From Salvator merianae (Eukaryota; Chordata; Lepidosauria; Squamata; Teiidae), in NCBI GenBank assembly GCA_003586115.2, contig QVOM02000025.1:45242522-45306521 (forward strand): a stretch of DNA of 64,000 nt, given 5' to 3'. This document shows positions 49,170 to 60,112 of this stretch, piece by piece; position 1 is the stretch's first letter; every line of letters begins with the position of its first letter. The notes beneath the pieces are model-generated. The model had not been told where the DNA came from. It did not search any database and saw only the letters and a program-made list of their open reading frames with translations. The position numbers and the translations under genes are program-made.

Positions 49170-49382
49170 GTTATTACTCAGTGACAGCCTGTGACTTTAA
49201 GGGCAGGTGTTCGCATCCCATGCGCCATGGCTGTTTTGGGGCCTCTGGGCCTCCGTACTGCCGCAGCAGATCACTTAGCAACCTGCTGCGGCAGTATGGA
49301 GGCCCCGCGAACAGCCATGGCACGCGTGCACATGGGGCGTGAACATCCCCCCTTAAACTCATGGGCCACTGCTGTTATTACT
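49170..49382. mobile_element. hAT-like foldback MITE, twin copy
   Basis: Twin of 27231-27443, with the same GTTATTACT duplication (49170-49178, 49374-49382). Confidence 0.85.
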
Positions 49383-49705
49383 TTAATAATCAGGAGAGAA
49401 GCAGTGCAAATATTTCAGTATCTGTTTTCTTTAAAAACTGTAGAGGATTCAGGGGTTTGGGAAGTTGATAATTTGTTCACAATCCATAGACCCATAACAC
49501 AAAAAAAATACTATGTACAGAATACATCGCTAAATGGGTTTTTAACAACACAAAATTAAAATAGTTCAGAAACCATAAAATCATCAACACTATCATAGTA
49601 AGAATCAAAGTAAAATTTAACATGTCTCAAGACTAAATAAAACTATTATATGAAAGCTTTTTCCTAACCTTGACAACTAATGCAAGAAACTTAGCAACTT
49701 TCAAG

Positions 49706-49708
<3 letters not shown>

Positions 49709-49737
<29 letters not shown>
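49709..49737. repeat. (GT)n microsatellite, longer allele
   Basis: 29 bases against 23 in the left copy. Confidence 0.95.
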
Positions 49738-49739
<2 letters not shown>

Positions 49740-50320
49740 ACAAACATCTGCTAGGAGTATTCTAACTGTATCCTGTACACTTTTGGTTGTAAAGGACTTA
49801 AGTATAGGCCATGTTAAATCCTTTCTAATACCAACATAAAATGGCATTTCAATCTAATATGATCAATGGACTCAGCCTCCTGCCTGTCACAGGAGCACAG
49901 TCTCTGCTCAAGAGGAACCCTGAAACTTGCCTTCAAGTTCTTTGAGGGAAAAAATAATAATCTAGCCAAAGAAAAGGCTTGCCGATAATCACTAACAATT
50001 ACAGAACATTAATAAGATGGTATCTTAAAAGGGGTGTGAAAAGAAATTTATAAAAATAATGGGGAGAAAGTAGAGTTTGCTTTCATACTCAGCCCCTACA
50101 CTGTAATATTCCATAATCTTTGCTTTATCAGTGTTACTGTTTTATTATAGGCTCTTGAAAAAAAGTATTCAAGACAGAGGCCAGCATGAGATATTTTCTT
50201 CATTATCAATCTATACCAGGAAGACATATCAACATCATCTGCTAGATTGATTAGTAAGTCTTCTGTGGATTTAAAAATAAAAATTCCAAACCAAAAATTT
50301 ATAGTTCTAAACCAGGCAAA

Positions 50321-50853
50321 GACCACTTCCACACTTACCACTAGTGTGGTCCAGGAAGGATTCTAAGGGCCTGGCTTCCACATGTTATTGTGGGGATGTG
50401 CAGACCCCACCCCTCTTGGAATGTTCCATCCACACAGGATGGAGGAAGTGGGATAGGACACCCAAAATGGTGCCCTATCCTGCTGTACTGGTAAACCCTG
50501 ACATCAAGGTCTACTGTTGGACTAGTGGGCCTACAGGGGACTCTTTTTAGCAGCACTCCAGGAGGTGCCACCAGCAGTGATGCTGGAAGTAGCACACTGC
50601 CAGAAAGAGCTCTCCTGAAAACTTCAAAGGTTGGAAATGAAAGTTCTTGTCCTTTGAAGGCTCCATGCTGGCTCCAAGACCTAGTTCAGTGCTCAAAGTC
50701 AGCAGCTGGGTCTGGAACAAGATGGCACAGGCCATCCAAAATGTGGTCAGCCCTGTCCCACTTCCACAACAGCCCAGTGTGAAATGGGTTGCATATCCCA
50801 GACCAGGATTTCCACCCTGGCCTGGGATAGAGGGGGATAGTGCATAAACAGTC
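50321..50853. mobile_element. MITE, family A, twin copy
   Basis: Twin of 28376-28908. Confidence 0.65.
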
Positions 50854-52184
50854 TAAGATGTTTGGATCTGTTGATTACAGTAAAAAGTCATAAACGGGAA
50901 AAGGGAGGGTGGCATTATTTAAGGGATGCTCATGCTGGATGGGATTTTGTAGGCAGACAGCCAGTCAATATTCAAACACCAAGAAACACATCCAGAGGAG
51001 GGGAAAAGGAACAAGTCACGCGAGTGAAAAGTGGGCAGCGCTCCTCTAAATAGAACATGTGTGTCCTCTATTTAAAGGATGTGTGGAGACATGATTCAGG
51101 AGTACATGCAGGAAGGAGTTGGTCAGACAACAGGAGTGCTTCCGTTTAATCTCCATGGATCAGAAAAGTTTCTGATTTGCATTCCTGCCTTTTGGAAGGA
51201 ATCCTGACTGCAAATTTACAATCTCTCCACAACAGACTTAGTGTTTGAGGGCAAGGGCAATGAGACTGCTTCCTGCTGGCTTTATCTTCCTTTCCAGAGG
51301 ACAGCCTCTGAGCAGCTTACACCCTTAGAGGCTATTGTTCTTGAATATTGTCGCTCCATAAAAGCTAGAGGTACCACCCAAGTCAAGTTTTCTTTGTTTG
51401 CATTTCTCCCTGCACCCTATTGTTTTAGGGTGCGATCAGACTTTTTTTTTCAAGTCATTGCATTAGGGAAAAGCACCCAATCATCCAGTGTGCAATAAAA
51501 ATGCCTTCCATACAGATGTTTGTATAAGCAGCTGTGAAGCTACTGTATTTTACCACACTGCAGCTTTCATTCGGTGCTACATCAGGGTATACCTCCCCTG
51601 ATAATGGTTGCTACCCATTGATTAGCAATGGTTCTCCCACACTTCTGTCACTGTGATCGGTAAAAAAACCTCTCAAAACAGCTTCTGTTCTGAGATTGGC
51701 TGTATTTCTTCCCACTTGCTTGCTCTTACTTCCTCGGTTTCAGATTTCTGGAAACGAAGATACCAGTATATAAGTGACTTTTCCAATTGGCCTTTTATTT
51801 ACGCTATGATGCTATGATTCTCTTGCAGATGTTCTACCCCTGCTTTCTTCTACCATCAGAGCAAGGAATCACATATTTCTGTATTTTTGGAAATAAAGAA
51901 CTTCAGACATTCTGATGCATGAATAGGAGCAGGCTACATCACTAGTATCCTCCTCTCGAGGCGGGAAGCTACCACTCACTGACTACTCAATTTTCCCGCC
52001 AAACAGGAGATCAGTGCAGCTTGAAAAAAGAGAACATTCCAGTGCTGAGAAATCCTGAGACTCTTTAGTAGTGCCTTAGGGTGGCTTACAATAAAACCAA
52101 TATTGTACTATAAACAGAGTCAAAATTCCATTCATTAAAAACCACAGCCAACTATGCCTGAAAGGGGAGGACAAGTTATTTCTA

Positions 52185-52537
52185 GGGGTGTGCACGAAGG
52201 CACTTTCCCCCTTTCGCTTCGCATTCCTGCAAAGCTACGGGGCTTCGTTTTCGCACGAAAAAATATGTGCGAAAATGAAGCCCTTCGTCTTCACGGTGAA
52301 GATTTTCGCCGCGACCGGAAGCAGAGAAATTAAGGCAAAGGAAAGATCCTTCACCTTGATTTCTCTGTTTCCGATGGCGCTCGCCTCTCTCTCATTCCCC
52401 CCCCCCAGTCTGTCAGTGTGCGCTTGCGACTGACAGACTAGGGGGAATGAGAGACAGCGAGCGGAAGAGGAGAAAGCTCAACGCGAAGAGAGGGATTCCC
52501 TTCGCGAAGGGAGGGATTCCCTTCGCGTTGAGGGTAA
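52185..52537. repeat. CpG-rich double-hairpin element, twin copy
   Basis: Twin of 30240-30592; I see no difference between them despite the many mutable CpG sites. Confidence 0.75.
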
Positions 52538-53169
52538 AAAGATGTGTCTTTACCATGTCTCTGAACACAATGATGGAACTAGACATAGGATCACTATTTA
52601 CACGGGAAAGACCATTAACCTTCTCTTCCTTGGTTCCCCAATGTAGAATTTCTTTTTTCTGTCATTTATCACCCTAGATCCCTTTGGTAGACCATCTGAG
52701 GTTGCTCTCTGCATTGTACACATAAGTTATTCTGCTGCAGACAAAGCAGAGACTTTGAAACCTCTACTCTCTGTCCCAGTTCACTGCCAAAACCACTTTA
52801 AACTTCTAAAATGAGGCACTGAAACTTTTTTCCTTTGCAACTTTTCAGAGCAGCGAGCCTCTTCAAAATTGCTGCTTTCACACTTAAACCCTGCATTTCC
52901 ACCATGTCCCAAACTTCTGAAGAAGTCTGGTGCTTCTATCCACTTTCATTCTGCTCTGCTTCTATCTATTGTTTGTGCTATAACTATCGATATTATTTCG
53001 TTGTTTTGGATTTTTTGTATCTATACTGTTAAAGAGTCTTGTTTTTTTATACTAGCTACATATTAGTTTTTCCTTGTTCATTGTTCCTTTTATTCTACAG
53101 TTTTTAAATTCGCTCACTAAGATAATCACTGCACAAAAACCTGTGGAGTAGATCCAGTGACAACAAATG

Positions 53170-54541
53170 CCCCTTTTGGGGGTAGGGTGTTGGGGAAGGT
53201 GGTTGCCATGCAACTGCAGGTGTTCTTGGAAGAGACTGATTATCTAGACCCATTTCAGTCTGGGTTCAAGCCTGGTTTGGGAACAGAATAGGTTTTGGTT
53301 AGCCTGATGGATGACCATTTCAGGGAGACAGACAGAGGGAGCGCCAAGATGTATCCTTTTGGATCACCTCTGGGAGATGGGAGGCACTGCGTTACAGTGG
53401 TTCTCCTCCTACCTACAAGGGTCATCCCATAAAGTAGCATTGGATGCCTTAACCCTGTACCATGGACGCTGAGCTATGGTGTGTCGCAGGGCCCAGTCTT
53501 TTCACCGATGGTATTTAACATCTATATGAAGCCACTGGGGGTGATCATCAGGAGTTTTGGGGCTGGATGTGATCAATACGCTGATGACACTCAGGCTGCG
53601 TCCAGACAGAGGTTAAACATGAAATTATCCCAGAGCTATGTTGGGATTGCCACACATATGCATGAAAATCCTGACATCTCCAGGGTATAGGAGTGAAATT
53701 GCACAGTATTCCAGGAAAATCAACTCTCACCTGGATTTTCCTGGAACAGCAATATAACTTACCTTGTCTGGATGCTTGCTTTTGGCATGGGCCTTGAAGA
53801 AAATCACCCCTAAGCATGTGCAGGGCCAAAGCTGCCCTCAAAACCGCAGCTGCACATGCACAGTGGCTGACAAACACACACATTCGGATATTTCATGCTG
53901 TCAGAATATTCAGAAGTAGTCCCCTCACCATCATGGGAGCAAGCACCCAGACCGATAAGTGCCCACACTTGCCCCATGCTTTTGCCCTTGTGTCTGGCAG
54001 AGATGGAAAGAGTCAATTGTGGGATCCAGACAAGATCCCATATTTTCCTCTTGCCATATGGAGGCAGCCTCAGATCTGTGTCTCCATAACTTTTCAATCA
54101 GGTGAGGCTGTGAATTTCCTGAATCAGTGCCTAGCTGTAGTGATGGGCCTCATGGGGCCTTTGTTAGAACCCTAGAAGAGCCCTGAGATCTTCTGGAGAG
54201 TTCTTACTGTGAGTCCCATGAAATCTTATGATGGCCCACAGTTGGGCCTTCTCTGTGGTGGCACCCTCTCTATACAATGCCCTCCCATCTGCTATTCATG
54301 AGGCACCTACAGCTTTTAGGCAGCTTTTAGACACCTATTAAATATCTAATGCTTCACCCAGGTATTCTCTATGTGAGTATTTGTTCCTTTCCCTGATCCA
54401 TTCAGTTTTTAATTTGTTTTATTGTTGATTTTTTTGTCTTTATGGTTTTATCCTTGTTTTTAATCTCTTCTGTAAACTGCTTCAAGATTTTCTTAACAAG
54501 AAGCAGTATACAAATATTTAAAACAAACAAACAAACAAAAT
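53170..54541 (+). mobile_element. L2 LINE split by a MITE, twin copy
   Basis: Twin of 31225-32596. Confidence 0.88.
53594..54069. mobile_element. Harbinger-like MITE in L2, twin copy
   Basis: Twin of 31649-32124 with the same TCA duplication. Confidence 0.93.
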
Positions 54542-55218
54542 GGATAGCAAAATAAATAGCAGATGTAAAAGGCAGATTGGATTCTACTGCCAATGAATTA
54601 GACTGGGAATTGGGACAGAAGAGAGATGGAAAAAGTGAGAGTCCTAACTTGTGTCATGCCTATCTGACATGATAGACTCAGTTCCTAGAGGTACAGAACA
54701 AATAAAAAAAATTTTAAAGAGCCATAATGAACCACACACTCAACAATTGCTTCTCTCTATTTAGTTGGTTAAACAGTTTAGTTGGCTAGGACAGCATCTT
54801 GCTAGCAATTCATCTTCTAATTAAAGAGACAACCTTCATTAAGCTAGGATTCACCCCACTCAACTTCTTGGGAGTTAAATCTGTAGGTCATTTAAAGGTG
54901 TTTCAGATTGTTCTAAGAACATGCTACAGTTTGCAGAATTCAGTGCCTACTTTTCAACTTCAGACCTCCAAGCATAATGTCTCTTTCATGGTGTAGGTTA
55001 CTTATGTAAAATAAAACTTTTGGAGACAATAATTGAAGTGACTGCTTCTGTCTTATTTAGCCAGATCAGATTAGATTAATTCTTTGCAAACAAGTTTCTT
55101 CCTGCCTTAATCCTTGGAGTTGGAGTTGGAGGAAGTGGAGCAAGGGGTCTAAAACGTTTTGAGACTGTGTATGAGTTGTACGCAGATCAGACTAAGAAAG
55201 CTTTCCTATTGTCATCAC

Positions 55219-55949
55219 TGATTATTACAAGACAGTTGTGTACCTACATGTTTTATTGTGTTTGGCCATGGACTGTCACAAGACAAAATACCAATACATT
55301 GAAAACATGGAATGTTTAAAAATACAAAATACAAATACATTAAAAATATATAGGATTTAAAAGAAAAGAATTTCCAGGAACACCAAGTGGGACTTTGGTT
55401 ATGTATGTAGAACTGAAAATCTCCAGCCATATCTTTCTGGCTGCAGTAGCAAACAGAGCCACATTGCAGACTGAATATTAAGATCACTTAGCAGATTGGC
55501 AATTATGTCTTGGATTGGGTTAGAGCTCAACCTATCAAGACAGTGGTGTAAGAACCTTTCCCTAAGCACATGGTATAACTGGCAGGCCAATACATAATGG
55601 GGAAGGTCCTCAGTCTGATCCGAACCACAAATACACTTCCTGCTTCCCTTTTTACTCTGGTGATAGAGCTCATTCAAGACATCATTGGGCATTGACTGAG
55701 ACCATAATTGAGTAAACACCTTTCTGATCTCAGGGAAATTCAAGGCCTCCAAATATCTAGAAAGGGTTAGTTTATACCACCTGGCCAGATGCAAGGATTG
55801 TAACTATTGGAAATCTAGGTGTGAATGATGATTTAAAACCCACTCTTGGAGTCTGGGTCCTTTACCTATCTCTTCAGGGGAAAGACTGTAACTAAGCATG
55901 ACGGATATACAATCCTTGGCCCATCCATCTAATTGGAGCTGTTCAGTCC
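55219..55949 (-). mobile_element. Non-LTR retrotransposon 3' end, twin copy
   Basis: Twin of 33270-34000, carrying the same broken C-terminal frame (55399-55939). Confidence 0.75.
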
Positions 55950-56243
55950 AACAAATTTTAGGGAGGATGGTTGTGTATTTGAAATAGAGATGTACACAAA
56001 TATAAGATGCTGGTCAGTTTGTAACGAATCCAAACTGGCACTGGGGAGAACCATTCAACCTCAAATCTATAACCAGCTTGCCAGTACTTGCGATTTTTTT
56101 TAAAAAAAAATTCTAGATTAAATTTTAATTAAAGAATATCGGAAGTACTCCGCACTGTTTAATATCTCACAAGAGGACACCAACCAACTATAGATAACAT
56201 GGAGAAAGAGAGAAGCTTTGTAGTTAGCTGCAAGGAGTGAAAT

Positions 56244-57140
56244 ATGATGATACTTCTACCAGAGGGAGACCCTAATTACACCTGCCACAAATGCAAGCAT
56301 GTGTCTTTGCTGGAAGAGAAAATGCAAGAACTTGAGGAGAGAGTGGCTACTTTAAAGCTCATTAGGAAGAAGGAGAGCTTCCTGGGTAGAACGGAAGAAG
56401 CACTTCAAAATGATCACAGAGAAGACAACATCAGAGAACCTGTGGAAGCTGAGGAATGGAAGCATGTGACCAAAAGAAGCAGGAGGATAAGGAGAGAGTA
56501 AGCAACTGTACAGCTTGAAAACCGGTACCAGGCTCTCACGGAGGAGAATAATCAGGAAGTTCAGAAAGATTTGGTGTGCAATACTAAACCTCTTGAACCA
56601 AAAAACAGAAGAGATGCTGTGAAGAAGAATAGGAGAGTGGTTGTTGTGGGGGATTCCTTATTGAGGGGAACAGAGGCAGCTGTGTGCAGACCTGACATGA
56701 CCTCATGAGAAGTGTGTTGCCTCCCCGGTGCACGAATCAAAGATGTAACCGAGAAGCTGCCAAGACTCTTCAGTCCTACAGACTATTACCCGTTCCTACT
56801 AATACATGTAGGAACAAATGACACCGCAGGAAGGAACTTTGAAGCTATCTGCAGAGACTTTGAAGACCTAAGCAGGAAAGTGAAGGAACTAGGAGCGCAA
56901 GTTGTCTTCTCTTCTATCCTCCCAGTGAATGGCCGTGGAACAAGAAGATGGAGCAAGATTCTACAGGTAAACAACTGGCTACGTCGATGGTGCTACCAGC
57001 AAGGATTTGGATTTCTAGACCATGGACTAAACTACTTATATGATGGACTCCTTGCAAGGGATGGGCTCCATCTTACAAAGACAGGAAAGCACATATTTGG
57101 CAGGAGACCGGCTGCACTCATCAGGAGAGCTTTAAACTAG
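56244..57140 (+). pseudogene. CR1 ORF1, two nonsense codons
   Basis: About 298 codons in a single frame. The first third has a Cys pair (YTCHKCKHV) and heptad-rich helix (LLEEKMQELEERVATLK) suited to RNA binding and self-association. The rest is an SGNH-hydrolase (esterase) domain: GDS nucleophile block (VVVGDSLLRGTE, about 56640-56675), HVGTNDT block, and the Asp-His block DGLHLTKTGKH near the end (about 57047-57080). In CR1 this protein is thought to help retrotransposition through RNA or membrane association. Stops lie at 56499-56501 (TAA) and 56706-56708 (TGA, at a CpG-type site). No frameshift. ORF2 begins 47 bp after its TAG. Confidence 0.9.
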
Positions 57141-57187
57141 GGTGAAAGGGGAAGGGAAGTAAAAGTCCAGAGAAAGATAAGCAGCTA

Positions 57188-60030
57188 ATGAATACAGATG
57201 AGGATCTTGCTACCAGAAATGAAAGGAAGGAACAAAGACAAACAGTTTGGAAGGAAACTAGAGGAGTCAAGCCTGTAAGAGACATTTGTTGCAAACTAAA
57301 ATGTTTCTATACCAATGCGAAGAGCATGGGAAACAAACAAGGAGAACTGGAAATCCTAGCACAGGAAAGTAAATATGATGTCATAGGCATAACTGAAACT
57401 TGGTGGGATGATACACATGATTGGAACACAGAGCTCGAAGGCTACAACTTATTTAAAAAAAACAGGCTTAATAAAAGGGGAGGAGGTGTTGCATTGTATG
57501 TAAGGAAAGTATATACCATCACAGAGATTTATCTTTCAGATAGTGGAAGCCCTGTAGAAACCGTTTGGGTGAAAATACAAGGAGAAAGCAACACAAAGGA
57601 TACTGTTGTAGGAGTTTATTATAGACCCCCTGGACAAACAGAAGATATGGATGAACTCTTTATACATCAGATGGCCAAGCTCTCAGGGAAATATGACTTA
57701 GTGATTATGGGAGATTTTAACTATCCAGACATTTGTTGGGAATCTCTCTCAGCCAAAAGTCATGGGTCCAATAAGTTCATATCCTCTCTTGCAGATAACT
57801 TCATTTCCCAAAAGATGGAGGAAAAAACAAGGGGATCTGCTATCTTGGACCTAATTCTTACCAACAGGGAGGAAATGGTTGAGGAAGTAAGGGTGACTGG
57901 GACCCTGGGAGGCAGTGACCATGCTATCATTGAATTTTGGATAACAAAAGGAGGAAGATCTGAGAGGACTCAGACTTCAAGGTTAGAGTTCAGAGGAGCA
58001 GATTTTGATGGACTCAGAAGGAGGGTAGGAAGGATCCATTGGCTGGATGTCTTAAAGGACAGAAATGTTCAGGAAGGATGAGAAATTTTGAGAAAGGTGA
58101 TTCTAGAGGCACAATCTTTAACAATTCCTAAAAGAAAAAAGAATGGCAAGCATCCAAAGAGACCAGGGTGGATGAACCCTACACTTAATAACTTGCTAAA
58201 AAGAAAAAAAGAAATGTTTAAAAAATTAAAAGAGGGGGACATATCAAAAGAAGAATATAATGCAGTCTGCAGGAACTACAGGATAAGTGTCAGAAAGACT
58301 AAAGCTAAAAATGAATTGAGGATTGCTAGAGAGGCCAAAAACAATAAAAAGGGGGTTGGGGGGTATGTCAGAAGCAAAAGAAAAGTCAAAGAAGCTATAG
58401 GACCTTTACAGGATGAGAAGGGTGATTTGGTCAAAAACGACATTGAGAAGGCAGAACTTCTGAACACCTATTTTGCATCTGTTTTCTCTCAGAAAGGAAA
58501 TGAAACATCAGTTGGCCTTCACTGTGCTGTTGAGGGAATAAGAGAATCAAGGCTCTGTATGGGCAAGGAGAAGGTGAGGGAACACTTAGCTAACTTAAAT
58601 GAATTCAAGTCTCCAGGCCCAGATGAATTACATCCTAGGATGCTGAAGGAATTAGCCGATATAATTGAGAACTCATGGAGAACAGGAGAAGTCCCAGAAG
58701 ATTGGAGAAGGGTGAATGTTGTACCTATCTTTAAAAAAGGAAAGAAGGCTGACCCAGGTAACTACAGGCCTGTGAGCCTGACTTTAATACCAGGCAAATC
58801 ATTAACAAATCATTGAACAAATCATTAAACAGCATATATGGGAGCACTTGGATGGGAATGCAGTAATTAACCAGAGCCAACATGGATTTGTAACAAGCTT
58901 GTCATGCCAGACTAATCTCATTTCCTTTTATGACAAAATTACTGGATGGATTGATCAAGGAAAGGCTGTGGACATAGTATATCTTGACTTTAGCAAAGCA
59001 TTTGACAAGGAGTCTCATACTATACTTATTGAAAAAATGATCAAATATGGGATTGACAGGACAACTGTTAGGTGGATTCATAACTGGCTTAGTGATCGTA
59101 CTCAAAGAGTGGTCATAAATGGCTTCACATCCGATTGGAAGACTGTCTCGAGTGGGGTACCGCAAGGCTCTGTCTTGGGCCCAGTGCTGTTCAACATTTT
59201 TATAAATGGTCTGGATGAAGGAGTCGAGGGGACGCTGATCAAATTTGCAGATGACACAAAGCTAGGTGGGGTTGCTAACACTAGGGAGGAGGAGGAGAGG
59301 ATTCAAAATGATTTGGACACGCTTGAACAGTGGGCTGAAACTAACAGGATGACATTTAACAGGGAGAAATGCAAAGTTTTACATCTGAGTAAGAAAAATG
59401 ACAATGTCCAATACAGAATGGGGGGAATCTCGCTGAGCAGCAGCACATGTGAAAAGGATCTGGGTGTACTACTAGATCACAGATCAAACATGAGTCAACA
59501 GCATGATGCAGCTGCACAAAAAGCAAACGCCATCCTGGGCTGTATCAAGAGGAGCATAGAGTCTAGATCACGAGAAGTAATTATCCCTTTTTACTCTTCC
59601 TCGGTCAGACCTCATCTGGAGTATTGTGTCCAGTTCTGGGCACCCCAATTTAAAAAAAGACATTGACAAACTGGAACAAGTTCAGAGAAGGGCAACCAAA
59701 ATGGTGAGTAGTCTGCAAACCATGTCCTACGAGGAACGGTTAAAGGACCTAGGAATGTTTAGCCTGCAGAAGAGAAGACTGAGAGGAGACATGATAGCTG
59801 TTTTCAAGTATCTGAAGGGCTGTCACAGTGCAGAAGGATTGTCCCTATTCTCAATTGCACAAGAAGGAAGGACTAGAAACAATGGGATGAAACTTCAAGG
59901 GAGTAGATCCAGGCTAGATACTAGGAAAACTTTCTGACCGTAAGGGCAATCGGTCATTGGAACAGGTTACCACAGGAGGTGGTGGGCTCTCCTTCAAGGA
60001 AAGGCTGGACAGATATCTGTCTGGGATGCT
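57188..60030 (+). pseudogene. CR1 ORF2: endonuclease and reverse transcriptase, disrupted
   Basis: The N-terminal APE-type endonuclease shows FYTNAKSM, GITETWWDD, VGVYYRPPGQ, MGDFNYPDICW and GGSDHAIIEF, which are the catalytic and DNA-contact boxes. The reverse transcriptase follows with FKSPGPDELHPRMLKE, YRPVSL, IVYLDFSKAFD, SSGVPQGSVLGPVLFNIFIN, the catalytic KFADDTKLGG and NREKCKVLHLSK. Damage: an in-frame TGA at 58079-58081, where relatives have Trp; a frameshift at about 58795-58830 next to a small tandem duplication of AAATCATTAAC/GAAC; a frameshift in the A run at about 59652-59660; and a further shift near 59930. The catalytic residues are intact, so it decayed recently. Confidence 0.92.
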
Positions 60031-60112
60031 TTAGTGAATCCTGCATTGAGCAGGGGGTTGGACTCGATGACCCTGGAGGTCCCTTCCAACTCTATGATTC
60101 TATGATTCTATA

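Larger units (their letters stand above)
35432..56881. repeat. 21.4-kb duplicated block, right copy (begins at gap)
   Basis: Twin of 13492-34932. All stretches between the elements listed below are the twins of the unannotated stretches of the left copy and likewise hold no recognisable gene. The block begins inside the family C foldback MITE and continues without a break into the unique right flank through the complete CR1. Confidence 0.97.
56130..60112 (+). mobile_element. CR1 LINE, nearly full length, inactive
   Basis: It contains a 5' leader, ORF1, ORF2 and the diagnostic CR1 3' end: GGTTGGACTCGATGACCCTGG followed by CCCTTCCAACTCTATGATTC and short ATTCTATG repeats finishing near 60112. 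Length is about 4 kb against roughly 4.5 kb for a complete CR1, so little is missing at the 5' end, unusual for a family that is mostly 5'-truncated. ORF1 has two stops, and ORF2 has one stop and at least two frameshifts, so it cannot move by itself. No target duplication was seen, as usual for CR1. The 5' border is approximate. Confidence 0.93.

Noticed and set aside
13492..56881. A biological segmental duplication as the first explanation
   Set aside because: Possible, but the gap position, repeat-bounded ends and equal microsatellite lengths favour an assembly overlap. It is kept as the alternative.
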